The position numbers were made by a program, and so were the translations under genes. From Adiantum capillus-veneris (taxonomy: Eukaryota; Streptophyta; Polypodiopsida; Polypodiales; Pteridaceae), in assembly GCA_014529385.2 (NCBI GenBank), contig CM043949.1, forward strand, positions 141,210,858-141,274,857: a DNA stretch of 64,000 nt, given 5' to 3'. Below the pieces are notes generated by a model, which worked only from the letters and a program-made list of their open reading frames with translations, was not told the DNA's origin and ran no database searches. Shown one piece after another: positions 44,073 through 55,730 of this stretch (position 1 is the stretch's first letter; each line of letters begins with the position of its first letter).

Positions 44073-45570
44073 GAGGTGCTCAGCTTGCAGGGACGTGAAT
44101 TCCGTTGCTATTATATGCTGATGATATTGTGCTGATCTCAGATTCTCCAGAGGGGACGCAATGTCATTTTGCACAGGACAGTGTATTGTCTATGAACCTT
44201 GGTAAGACCAAGGTGATGGTGTTTAACAATACGGCGCAGTGGGTAAGGAGGCCCGCCCCCGCTTTTACATATGGTCGAGAGACTGTGGAGTATGCAGATG
44301 CATATACTTATCTTGGGGCGGTTTGCAGTGGTCGAGTATTTTCCCTAAGGCGTGCAGCAGATACCAGATTGACCAAAGCCTATGCAGCACTGGGGAGACT
44401 TAAGAGGATATGTTCGCAGGTTCAGTTTAGGAACCTCGAACAAAGCTTTTGCTCTTTGACACTTTGGTCACTTCAGCCATGTTGTACGCAGTGGAGATAT
44501 GGGGCCCCTCAGTTGATCATCATAGCAGAGCTGGTAATACCGATCGATGGAGATGTATGGAGAGGCCCTTGGTGTCTATGATTTCTTGGATGATTAGGGC
44601 CAAGGCCTCAGTACCACATGACATTGTTAGGGCGGAGCTCGCTGCTCCGCCATTGGTAGTGGAGGCACTCACTCGATCAGTTTCATTTATGCATGGCACC
44701 TAGGCTCTCCCTAGAGACAGATATGCTCGATTAGCACTAGAGTCTTCACGACAGCTGGCATTGCAGGGAGATAGATTTGTTGGTATGCAGAGATGGCATC
44801 TTGGTTTCAGTTACATGGCTTTAGTATGGATTGGCTACCCCCATTTCAGTACTCTCTAGATGCACCCTTCATCTCCCTCACTAGGGCAGAGATTACCAGG
44901 CTCATCAAACAGGACTTGATTCAGTTGGATACGAAGAGGACATGGATACAGCCTACACATGAGTTGGGTACGAAGATGGATTTCTATAGACAGCATCTTC
45001 TCCAGCTTACGGAGGATGGTTCTATGATCAGACCAAGATACATGGATACTCAACTATCCCACGGGATACGATGTGCTATTGGTCAGATACGCACATCCTC
45101 ACATCAGCCAGAGATCGAGACAGGCAGATTTAGAGTAGTAGCCGAGTCAAGGATTTGTCAGGTGTGCCAGATAGAGCCCGAGACAGAGCTACATTACATA
45201 TGTCACTGCCCAGTATACTATGAGATACGAGGCTGCTTTCACTCTATTCCGAGAGGGTTTTGGACCACCTTCTAGAGTCATCAGATATCAAGATCAGAGA
45301 TGCCTCAGATTATACTTACTAGAGATTTGCGAACAGAGAGGACCTCTTGAAGAGGGGCATAATGAGAGAGATCCAACGACAACGGCAGATTACAGATTTC
45401 TTTTGTCACAGATAGGGGAGTTCGAGCAGCCCCCACAGCATAGCAGCACCAGAGGCACCAAAGGCATACTGCTTGATCGAGCGATAGAGTTCGGGCGGTC
45501 CCGTCACCCACGAATGAGGGGGCCCTCTCGACATCAACACAGATTGCGATAGAGGATCCATACCATACTT
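44073..45570 (+). pseudogene. LINE copy A4, 5'-truncated (RT motif C to PIP tail)
   Basis: Starts inside the RT at GAQLAGT-IPLLLYADDIVLIS, directly after another LINE's 3' end. A small deletion follows motif C, then LGKTKVMVFN, YADAYTYLG, RLTKAYAALGRL and the post-RT region. The knuckle CQVCQIEPETELHYICHC lies at ~45156-45209. Frameshifts at ~44430, ~44700 and ~45235 break the frame. QRQITDFF at 45380-45403 survives in one frame, while the conserved basic end (DRAIEFGRSRHPRMRG) is in another. Confidence 0.82.
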
Positions 45571-46027
<457 letters not shown>

Positions 46028-46301
46028 GGAGAAATCAGGGCTGTATATTACTGAGTACAATATAATCCCCAACGGATGCCAAAATAGCCTATCACGTGGG
46101 GTGTTCAAGCTGAAGGTAAGGGTGAGAGCCACTATAGTGACAACTCAACTAGAACAATCTCATGGTGGTCTGTGTGATGAGTGGAGGAGAAACCACTGAG
46201 GGGGGGCATAATGCCATGTAATCTGGCCACCTATAAGTGTGAAGAAGAGTGGAGAACGGGCCCAACGCCGAAGGAAGGCAAATTGTCGAGCCTCGGTTGC
46301 T

Positions 46302-49300
46302 CTAGATGTACCTGAGGAAGAATCCCACTGCCAAATCAGGGTGTGAATGATGTCCAGCCAAATGGCAGTGAGGGTATCCTGAAGGAGCTGTGGAGCCGCA
46401 CTGAGAATGTGAAGACAACGAGCTTTCCAAACATTCCCCCTGCCAAGCGATCTGTGGTAACATAGCCAAAGTCCCTCGCCGATAACCAGTCGAGGTAAGC
46501 ATAAGAGCTGGATCTGGGTCTGAGCCCTCGTAGAAAAGATGCGGTTCGGGCATCGGCATCAACCATGAGGCAGAGCCCCAAGTGAGAAATCCATGTTGAA
46601 CACCGGCTCTGCTAAGTAAAAAGCAAACTGCTAGCCACACTATATGAGAAGAGGAGCATGACCAAAGACAGCGTGCAGGTGACTCATGTAGTCGCGAAGG
46701 ACATCGAGTGCATAACGGATCATGACCCATAGTAGCCAGCCAAGTCCCAACTGGAAGTCTTGCATGTGCAATCATCCACATGAAAAAAGAAATACGACGA
46801 GCCGCATGTAAATCCCAGATGGCTGACCAAAAATGTTGTAGATAGGCATGGGAGAGACCTGAATGTAACCAAAAACGCATACGAGTGGGCTGCTCTGGGT
46901 GCTGTCTCATCAATGCTAATCTTCCAATTAATACAGTGTACTCAAAGAATGATACAGGTGCACCGGTGGGGTTAGAGTGAGGCCAATGCCACTCTCCTGG
47001 GTCCCAATAAAGCTGAGATAGGGCACGACCCTCCCACACCCAAAGCCTCCAAAGGGCGGCATCAGCAGAAGTGAAACGAGGGTCAACACAACGACGCTTC
47101 CCGTGCGAGCCAACTACTCGTATGGCCTCCCATCGAGCGCCAGGGTACACAAGGTGCGGAGAGGTGGTATCATATGTCAATCTAGCATGAATCCCCTGAG
47201 AGTAGTCTCTATCAACTGTGAACAGCATGGTGTCCAAACGAACTAATAAGAGAGTGCTCTGAGCAAAGAGACCTTCCCAGCCACTATGTGGAGGCATCTG
47301 AACCGTGCCTCGCATGACTACGTACCACTGTGAAGGAACGGCGGAGTCAATCTCAAAAGATCTCTCTGTCACCCCGCGACCAATGTCATAATGTTCTGCC
47401 ACAAAATCTGCATCCAGCATACGCGTCTCATGAAACAACCGCATAGAGGCAGCAGGGCCAGTGTCCCAAGCAGCCCAATCAATGTGAGTCCTCTCTCCAA
47501 GCTGACGGGGTGGGTTCACTGAAGAATCAAGAACTGCATCATTCCAAATGAGAGGCTGGCGCTCAATCTCCTCACGACATGAGGGAGGTGAGCGTATGAT
47601 AGCCCGTCGCATGGAAACCCAAATCTGAAGGAGTCATCGGATGAAGGGTGAGAGAGTGCTGGTGAACAAGGGGGCATCCGTAAAGAGAAAACGATACCCT
47701 GTATGCCAAGTATGACCATCTCTAGTGCCGAGGCGTTGAGTTGCTGTGCAAAGAGCGGCATGAAGAAGCATCTTCCAAGGTTCTTGGCCGGGAAAAAGAC
47801 CCCGAACAATAAGCTTGGTAAGAAGGGCGCGACTCTGTAATTCTGGATCAATAATGCCACGGCCTCCCTCTGACCTAGGTCGAATAATCGTGGACCAACG
47901 AACTCGAGCACGAGTATCAGTAGTCCCATCTGTGCCACTCCATAAAAAGTTCCGCACTAGTCTGCGGAGCTTAGCTATCACTCCAGAATGTAGCATCCAA
48001 CAAGAGGCCGTATACCATACTGTAGCCAGAATGACCTGGTTGACGACCAATGCACGGCCAGCCAACGACAGATGACGTGAAGACCAATGACATAGCTTCC
48101 TACGAATAGACTGTAGTACGGGTGCAAACTGTTGCGGTGAGGAAATGTCAAATCCAACCTGAAAGCCCAGATATCTACATGTCTAACCCGACTGCAACCA
48201 TGTGAAACCATCAGCTATCCCCCAAGTAGGTATGTCATCACTGCAAACCAGTAACCCATAGGATTTATGCCAGTTAATACGTGCACCACTGGCAATGCAA
48301 AAAACCTCCAGGGCCTTCTGCATGGCATCAAGAGCTGCTAGCAAATAGCGCAACATCAGCATAGTGTCATCAGCAAACTCTTGATCGATAAGGTCCGGAG
48401 CTGAAGGTACTGGCATGGTCAAGCCACGAAATGCATGACTCTGAGCACGAAGAAAATCGAACATAGTCTCTCCGACAAACAGATACAGACATGCTGCTAA
48501 AGGACATCCCTGACGGACAGATCGAGAAAGCTCAAAACTGCGACCGACACGACCACCAATAGTAATAGCACTGCTGGCAGTCGTGAAGAGAGCGGAAATG
48601 CCTGCGATCCATCTCGAGGGGAAACCCATCCTAGCTAATGATCCTTCGAGAAAGTCCCACTCAACACGATCGTATGCTTTCTCGAAGTCAAGAATGAAAA
48701 AAGCGAGAGATTCAGAAGATGATCTGGCCCACTCTACTGCCTCATAAAAAGTGAAGATATTATCCAGTATGCATCGATCCATGACAAAGCCTGTCTGAGA
48801 AGTATGAATAATATCTGGTAAGAACGGTCGCAAGCGATGGCTGATCAGTAACGCTAACATCTTATAGACCGAAGGGAGTAGGGTAATAGGTCTCCACTGC
48901 CGGAGCTGAGTGGTGTCACCCCCTTTCGGAATAAGAGATATGAGACCTGAGCAAAGATCCGGATGCATATATCCTAATGCAAAGATGTCCTGACAACCGC
49001 GAAGGAGTGGTATATGCAATACATCCCAATAAGTCAAAAAGAAAGCTCTAGTGAGGCCATCCTCTCCTGGACAAGAGGATGGATCTAGACTCTCGATAGC
49101 AGCATGAAGCTCTGCAAGTGTGAAGGGTGCCATCAAGATCTCGGCCATAGTGTCTGTACAACGGCGTCGGGTGTGATGCCAGATCTGCTCACGGGCTAGT
49201 AAAACCTCAGTAGTGCATATATCAACAATGAACAATGCCTCAAAATAATCTGCAGACATGTCAAGAATAACATCAGGATGCATATGAAGTGTCCCCTGAG

Positions 49301-50528
49301 CATCGCACAAAGTCCGAAGGGTGGTGCCAGGAGGGCGCTCTTTATGCGCAGCGAAGAAGGCTTTATTCATTCGATCAGCTTTAGCTATCCAATGAGATAT
49401 TGAAGCATGATGAGTGAACTCAGACCTAGCCTCCTGTACGCGACGAATTTCCTCTGTGAGCTCTGTCTGTCTAGCAGCGAGATAAGCATCCTGAGGCCAC
49501 TCCTCAAGCAAGCGCTGTGTGGAACCAAGAGGAATGTGAAGATCAGACTCGCGTACTCTCAACTGTCGATGAATAATAGCAGTCTGATCACGGCAGTAAA
49601 TACTAGACTGAGTAATGCAATGAGCAAGGAACTCTCCAGGGGGACCACAATAAGAAGCACCCGTGGACCATAAGTCACGAATCTGTTGCTGCAAAACTTC
49701 AGTGGTGAGAACACTGTCAGGGATGCGGCAGCCTCGTCTCTGTGCAAAGGATCTAGTGAAGGAGATAAACAATGAGATGGGTAAATGATCTGAGAGGCTG
49801 GTCCCTCTCCAAATAGTAGTAAATCCACCTAGAGCTACTACCCAAGGGCTAATGTAAAAACGATCAAGTCGCTCTAATAATCTCCCCTACTGTCTCTGAA
49901 ACCCCCACAAGTAATGAAGTGTAGCAGGGTGGTGACCAAAAGAGGGGATGTGCCAGGCATCAACACATTGAATAGCTAGAAGAAATCAATCCCAAGCTGA
50001 CTGCTCATCCGGAGAAATGGATGATAGAACTGGAGGTGTGATGGATCGCCAATCAGAGTCTCTCTCGACGTTGTTGAAGTCGCCTCCAACAACCCAAGAG
50101 TCTACAGCAGCAGCAGGTAGAACAGTAGCCAAGGAGGACCAAAAAGTAGCCCTCTCCCGAGGAGTAGTGGGTGCATAGACTGACATAAAACCAATGATAG
50201 AGTACCGAGTCCGAATAGAAACATAGACTGCTCTGCCAGCGACAAGGGTGCCATGCTGCTGAACTGAGGCCAAGTAACGTGGCCCTACTGAAATGCATAC
50301 ACCGCAACTCTGTCCATGAATGCCCAGAGCAAGCTCCCAAAAAGTGTGAGCGCCCGAGGGCATGAGATTACCAAAGGGAGTGGCAATCTTATGCTCCTGT
50401 ACTAGTCATATATCCACAGTGCCTACTACATGAGCGTGTAAATCTCTGCGAAGTAAAAGTTTGCGGGAACCTCTTACCCGAGAAGTCTGTAAACCATTAG
50501 CATTCCAAGAAACTACATGTAAATCCAT
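46302..50528 (-). pseudogene. L1-like ORF2 (EN, RT, zf-RVT)
   Basis: ATG at 50528; EN begins HVVSWNANGLQTSR, with LVQEHK, GFMSVYAPTTPRER and WVVGGDFNNVE. RT (49.2-48.2 kb): RQWRPITLLPSVYKMLA, GFVMDRCILDNI, FILDFEKAYDRVEWDFL (motif A), SRSVRQGCPLAACLYLF (motif B), QEFADDTMLML (motif C). The C-terminal region has FFMWMIAHARLPV and CTRCPSRLHESPARCLWSC (zf-RVT). About 1408 codons in one frame with in-frame stops at 50406 (TGA), 49986 (TGA), 49887 (TAG), 48183 (TAG) and 47634 (TGA). No frameshift was found. Confidence 0.85.
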
Positions 50529-50560
50529 AGTCTGCATGAAAGAATTGGTAAAGCATCTGA

Positions 50561-52279
50561 CTAACTGCGCATCTTCTTGGAGGCAACTGGGCCATCCAAG
50601 GGGTGAGCTTCGGGCGGTAGGAAAGCAACCCGCAAGCCCTCTCTAAAATATGGTGTCTCATTGCACCAATTGCGAACCTCAGCTTGTTTACATGGCATTA
50701 CCGATGCTGCAGCTTTGACACCCCAAATGCGCATAGACATAGGAAGCACCACATCTGAGGATACATGAATGACCATAGGCAATGAATAGCAAGCATAAAC
50801 ATCACTCCATTCCATAGACAACCATAAATGAAGCTGAGCCATAGATTGGGCATGCACAAAATGTAGAACCTGATCCTCAGACCATTCCTGAGCTGCGTGG
50901 AATGGAAGGAAAAAAGAATGGGTGGGCTGAGAGCGACTACCTATTAAAGAGGGAACACAACCTGGCTTGTGATGCATAAGGTAGAGCTGCACCTGCAATG
51001 GTCCTTCTCAGTCACCGCACATTTCAGCCCGATGAGTGCCCCAGGAAAGAGGGCAGGAGCTGAGAAAACTGCGTGGGACATAAGTATGAGCGGCTGAGGG
51101 AGGGGGAGGACCAGAAGGTGGAGGGGGGGGAGTAAGGGCGAGAGGGAGAGGAGGAAAAGGGAGAGGTAATAGCGGGGAATGATCCATCTGCATGGGAATA
51201 GGGACCTCGGGAAGAGGGGAAGGAGCGGGCGGGGGAATGGCAAGTGAAGGAGCTGGTAGCAAAGGTAAGTGATCCTGTGCTGAAGAAGAAGAATGGCGAG
51301 GAGAAGCAGGGGGTAAGGGGGTGGTGGAAACTTGAGAGGGAGCAGGAGAGGTAACACTGGGGGCTGCATGCATTGTAGGTTGCTGACGAGGACGGAAGGA
51401 ATGATTACGACCCACTGTCTGCCATGCAGTCTCAGTAGGAACTGAAGTGGAGGGAGGAACATGGAGGGTCGAAGCTCGAGGAGCACCTGCAGGCTACTGA
51501 GGTGCTCGAGTAGTAGTAGGAGGAACCGGTTGTTGACGCTGACCACGTGGCTGAGCATGAGTGCCACGAGCCGGCTGTTGTTGTCGCCGATGGCGTGGCA
51601 GGGTGGGGCAATCTCGTGCCAAGTGTCCCATCTCGTGACAACGTAAGCACTGTCCTGGGCGGCCAGTGACTACCATTCGGCAAGAGTAGTCTCGATCACG
51701 CACAGCCACAGTAACTGTATCTGGTAATGAAGTATCCCCAAACACCAGGACCTGAATGCGAGGTGGACCAGAGGAGAAGATGCAGGATCCTGGAACTACT
51801 GTGCCAAAATGAGCAGCAATCATCTGAAGGAGATGCTCATCAATAAAATGGAGAGGCATATCCAGGAAGGAGAGCGTCAGAGGGAATCTGGGAATAAGGT
51901 GTCGACTGTCAAACTCCTCAGTAGTAAACTCGGGATACCACCTCGTCAAGTATATCATCCTACGATCAGAGAGTATCGGAGAGCGAGCCAGGAGAGCTCA
52001 GGCAGTGGCGGGATCTGGAAGACGTACCATGAATATGCCCCTGCCAAGGAATGTAAGCTCCGAGACCCGTCCCTGAGTAGTGCCCAATGCAGTTTGACAC
52101 CAATCACGTATAGAAGAGCGAGGTGGAGACTGTCCAATCATCCGGCCAACCAAGGCATGCTGTGCTAAGTGTTGTATTTTGGAGTCAATTCGTGTCAACA
52201 GGTCGCCAGTACAGTCCACGCGACACGCAAGTGGTGATGGAGCGCCGTGTGTAGCACTCGAGACCGGCAAGGCCGCCAT
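50561..52279 (-). pseudogene. L1-like ORF1 (DUF4283-like domain, CCHC knuckle)
   Basis: ATG at 52279 (MAALPVSSATHG). Residues ~60-150 hold GRVSELTFLGRGIFMVRLPD and MIYLTRWYPEF, the DUF4283 pattern (RNA-binding gag-like domain of plant L1s). CLRCHEMGHLARDC (~51650-51609) is the CX2CX4HX4C knuckle. A proline/serine-rich middle (~51415-51008) and a C-terminal segment ending at 50561 follow. The frame is continuous over ~572 codons except for TGA at 51998, TAG at 51494 and TGA at 51008. Likely role: RNA binding in the retrotransposition particle. Confidence 0.8.
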
Positions 52280-52420
52280 GAAGAATGGGCTAGACTGGCA
52301 AACGGGAAAAGGAAGACCCGAAAGGAAGCTTGGACTCTTTCTCTCTCTCTCTCTCTTTCTCTCTTTCTCTCTTTCTCTTGCAGGCGGTAGAAGGATGCGC
52401 ACAGTCAAGGTTTGGGGCAG

Positions 52421-52508
52421 TTAGGGTTTTTCAGGATTAGGGTTTCACGGAATTAGGGTTTACGAGATTAGGGTTTCGTGGAATTAGGGTTTCACGGAGT
52501 TAGGGTTT
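52421..52508 (-). promoter_or_regulatory. Six-copy telobox array in the L1-like 5' UTR
   Basis: TTAGGGTTT on the plus strand (AAACCCTAA in the element's sense) at 52421, 52437, 52453, 52468, 52484 and 52500, spaced 16, 16, 15, 16 and 16 bp. AAACCCTA is the plant telobox promoter motif. The array sits 140-230 bp upstream of the ORF1 ATG. Confidence 0.75.
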
Positions 52509-52727
52509 GCAGAGGTGGGCTGTTAGGGCTACAGGCAGTTCGCGAGGCAGGCAGGGCAGGGTGCGCACAGGCAGCATGGCAGAGGTTGGCGCGCAGCAAG
52601 CCAGCAGCAGGATTTCGCGCGAACCCAGACAGGCAGCAGGGCGCGTGGCAGGGCTGCTGCTGTTGCGCGCGCACGCAGGGCAGCAGCAGGTCACGGCAGT
52701 GCAACAGCAGGTCGCGCGCAGACAGTG

Positions 52728-52728
<1 letters not shown>

Positions 52729-52779
<51 letters not shown>
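52729..52779. repeat. (CT)n microsatellite at the 5' end of the L1-like element
   Basis: 25 units, the counterpart of 45917-46025 on the other side of the element. Confidence 0.95.
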
Positions 52780-52782
<3 letters not shown>

Positions 52783-52990
52783 ATTTGTACATATTCTCAA
52801 TTTTAGCTTAGTTTTAGCTTTGTAGACTCAACATCACTATGATGTTGAGTAGATCTTTTTTTTTTCTGTGTCAATAGACGAGAGATGTATTACCAGATGT
52901 ATAGTTTCTTGTCTCATGGGCCATTTTGGCTCTTTTGAGACGTTAATATATCTTTCTTTCTTTCTTTCTTTTTCTCTCTCTCATGCGCAC
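52780..52990 (+). mobile_element. LINE 3'-end stub with (CTTT)n tail
   Basis: Begins at (CT)n and ends with the hairpin (52918-52932), TTTTGAGACGTTAATATA and (CTTT)n(CT)n. It has the same layout as 43878-44072: (CT)n, ~140 nt, hairpin. Confidence 0.65.
52918..52932 (+). promoter_or_regulatory. LINE 3'-terminal hairpin, copy 7
   Basis: GGGCCA-TTT-TGGCTC. The outer pair is G-C instead of A-U and the second is G.U, so base changes on both arms preserve pairing. Confidence 0.65.
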
Positions 52991-54239
52991 TCTCGAATGG
53001 TGTCAGTCGCCAAAGTTGAGGGCACACCTTCAGCAACAAGTACTTCACCCAAGGGATCAACAACAGCCAGCGTTATTGTAAAAGGAGCACAGATCTGCCA
53101 CCGTTTTTGCATGCACCACGCAAGCGATGGAAATCTACGTTTTTCTGTCGCGGAGGACCTCACCTCAACCTGCGTTTTTGCATTTCCACCTAGTGTTTTT
53201 TATCAAGGCTGCCATCGCTACTGTTTTTGGGCAATTTCATCGCAGAAAACATCCTCCTTCCATTAATGTTGTTGGCTGCCATCTGCGTTTTTGGACAGCT
53301 GCTGCGTTTTTGCAGAAGAGGGGGCAGCGCTCAGCTTTGCTCCACCAGATCTTGCCTATGACACACGGCCTTGCATCTGTTGCATTGCCGGTCAAATTCC
53401 TCTTCAGATCTTCAGATTTCAGCCAGCAATACCTGCTGTTTTCTCTGTTTTCAGCCCACCTGGGGTTGTGCCAGGGATTCACCATCCTTCTGCATACCCT
53501 TTGCACCGCTCCGGACCATGTCGGGAGCGTACGAGCACGCTGAAAATCGCTGGACAGCAGCGTTTTTATGACCTCGCAGTTGCGTTTTTGGGTGGACAGC
53601 AACCTCTTGACGTGTGTTTTTCACAAAGGAAGAAGTTACCTCCTACCAGGACACCATCCGGTGGTGGTCCATACGGTCTCTCAGTGACTGCTGCAGTACA
53701 CGGTATCTTTGACATGGGCTTGGTCATCTACAGGCGTACGATCCTTGGGAGATCCATTCATTCCAGCCATCATTCGGCGGTTGCGCACTCCAGAGGGGGT
53801 GATGACTCGTGGTTTGCTATGGACACACCTATGCACTCATAAGAGGAGTTCACACGAGATATGGCCATGCTCATGGCATATGGGATTCCGGCATTCCCAA
53901 AGAGGACACCACCATCTTGGGTGGACAGACACTTACCACTAGACCTCGACAAGTTAGATCACTTGCTTACACAAGAGCATCTACAAGGACTTAGGGAGAG
54001 GATCTTGGATCTCTTCTTGAACAGTTCATTGCTTGGATCTACACTCTGGAGTGGGAATTCAGTGCTTTGGACTCTCTTGGAGAGTTTACCCGCAAGATGC
54101 GGGAGATCAAGCATCATTACGCGACTACATCCGAAGTCACCCGGAGCTTGGCTTGGATGGTAGTGCAGTTGCTTCTTCTACACTCCTGATCATTTGGATT
54201 GCTACCTTCAGAGTTGCTTACACTCACCAAGTGTGAACC
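52991..54239 (+). other. Leader region of the gypsy element
   Basis: No domain recognised. The word CGTTTTT in contexts such as CTGCGTTTTTG recurs about eight to ten times between 53100 and 53620. Confidence 0.4.
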
Positions 54240-55730
54240 CACGACCAACTGTAACTGTCTTTTCGCATAGAGTGACACTGTAGCCTAGCTACAACTCCAA
54301 AACAGGTTCCTCCAATCCTTGAACAGCTGGTTAGGACGCCTATTCCACAGGCTTTTCCAGTTCAGCCCGCCACCTTTCAGAGCCCGCATGCTGTCTTGAA
54401 TGGACAGGGAACTGGTTACCAGGCAATGCATCAAGTTTTTCCACCACCCAAGGTACATCCTGGGTATTTCGGGGTGGATCTGTGTTCCAGAGTATGGCTG
54501 GTTATGCGCCTGGAAGCCAGCCGTACATGCCAGGAACAATGTTTGGGGGTATGCAAGGCATGATGCCAAACCCCATGTATGGTAACATCGGCATGCAGCA
54601 AGGTTTTCAGAGCAACCAGGGCCAGTTTGGGGTGCCACAGGGTCATTTTGACACAGCTAGTTTTTCTGGATAGCACCCAGATATGGCACCTATAATGCAA
54701 AATGTTAATGGCCAAGATACACCGATGATTCCTACTACAATGCCCATGTTGCAGACAATTCCTTGTGACAATTTGGGGGCACTGGAAAAGCCGAAAGCTT
54801 ACAAAGAAGGTGCTGCAGCTGTAAAGTTTAGCACTTTCAGCTTCGAGGATAAGGCAAAGGCTCTTACTTTCCTCGAGCAGTTTGATACAGCTTATGCAGG
54901 AGGGAATTTTACAGAGGCCTCTAAAGTCAGGAAAGCTGCCACTTTCTTGAAAGACAATGCGCTTACATGGTGGACGACATTGTTAATGCAAGGACAGGCA
55001 CCCACCACTTGGGTATACTTCAAGCAAATGTTTGCATCTGCTTGGCTATCAAATGAATTTGAAGATGACGTCATGACAAATTGGCACCAGCTTACCTCGA
55101 CTACGTGCAAGAGCTTGCTGGAGTACAATCGGAGGTTTTGTAAAGCGTCTTAGTAACCTCCTACAGATTTGTGCCATTGACAAAGCAGATAGAGAAGTAC
55201 TGTTGTGGGCTACCTAAAGGGCTTCGGGACTATTTACCAAGAACAGAGTGGCTACCCTCACCCAGCTCATGGAAGCTACTGACACTAGTCTTGCCTTGTT
55301 GAAAGGAGAGGACAGTGGGTTTCCGAGCAACGAGAAAGGGGGGCAGCAGAAGAAAAATTCAACGAAGAAGCCCTTTGTGAAAACGGCTCGTGAAACGTCA
55401 CAGGGGTCAGAAAAGGCCAACAAAGATAAGGACTCAGCCGAGACTTCTAGAGCGCAGGCAAAGAAACAGAAAAGGAAACCTTTTGTGCATAAGTCGCTCG
55501 AGGAAAAGAAGGTCTTACTGGCTGATAACAAATGCTTTATATGCGAGCAGCCTGGTCACTTTGCTACCAATTGTCCACAAAGGAAAAGACCAGCTGACTC
55601 AGATGATAAAGAGGACCAGAAAGGCAAGAAGCCTAAACCCATGGCAGGTTTGGTGCCAAATATGGTGGGTGACATGCCTAGTACAGATACCAGCAAGTTA
55701 TGCAGAGCATGGGATAAAGTTAGAGACTAG
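54240..55730 (+). pseudogene. Gypsy gag: Q/G/M-rich N-terminus, gag core, CCHC knuckle
   Basis: From ~54300 to 54673 the product is rich in Q, G, M, P and F (PMYGNIGMQQGFQSNQGQFG) and looks disordered. The core at 54683-55153 has FSTFSFEDKAKALTFLEQFD, YAGGNFTEASKVRKAATFL, TWWTTLLMQ and FKQMFASAWL. After a frameshift, YCCGLPKGLRD and MEATDTSLALLKGED precede a K-rich stretch and CFICEQPGHFATNC (CX2CX4HX4C, ~55534-55575). Several frame breaks occur (54480, 54673, 55153, ~55240). Gag forms the particle shell and binds RNA. Confidence 0.78.

Noticed and set aside
50944-51567. Leucine/proline-rich minus-strand frame at 51 kb as a membrane protein
   Set aside because: It is a shadow of the proline-rich part of the L1-like ORF1 in another frame.
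46302-52279. Stop-codon reassignment or U-to-C RNA editing rescuing TGA/TAG codons
   Set aside because: Such editing is known from plant organelles, not nuclear transposons. C-to-T decay explains the pattern, and LINE A/B copies also carry ordinary frameshifts.
52421-52508. Interstitial telomere
   Set aside because: The TTAGGGTTT words are separated by 6-7 unrelated bases at 16-bp spacing, not a (TTTAGGG)n array; telobox-type promoter motifs fit better.
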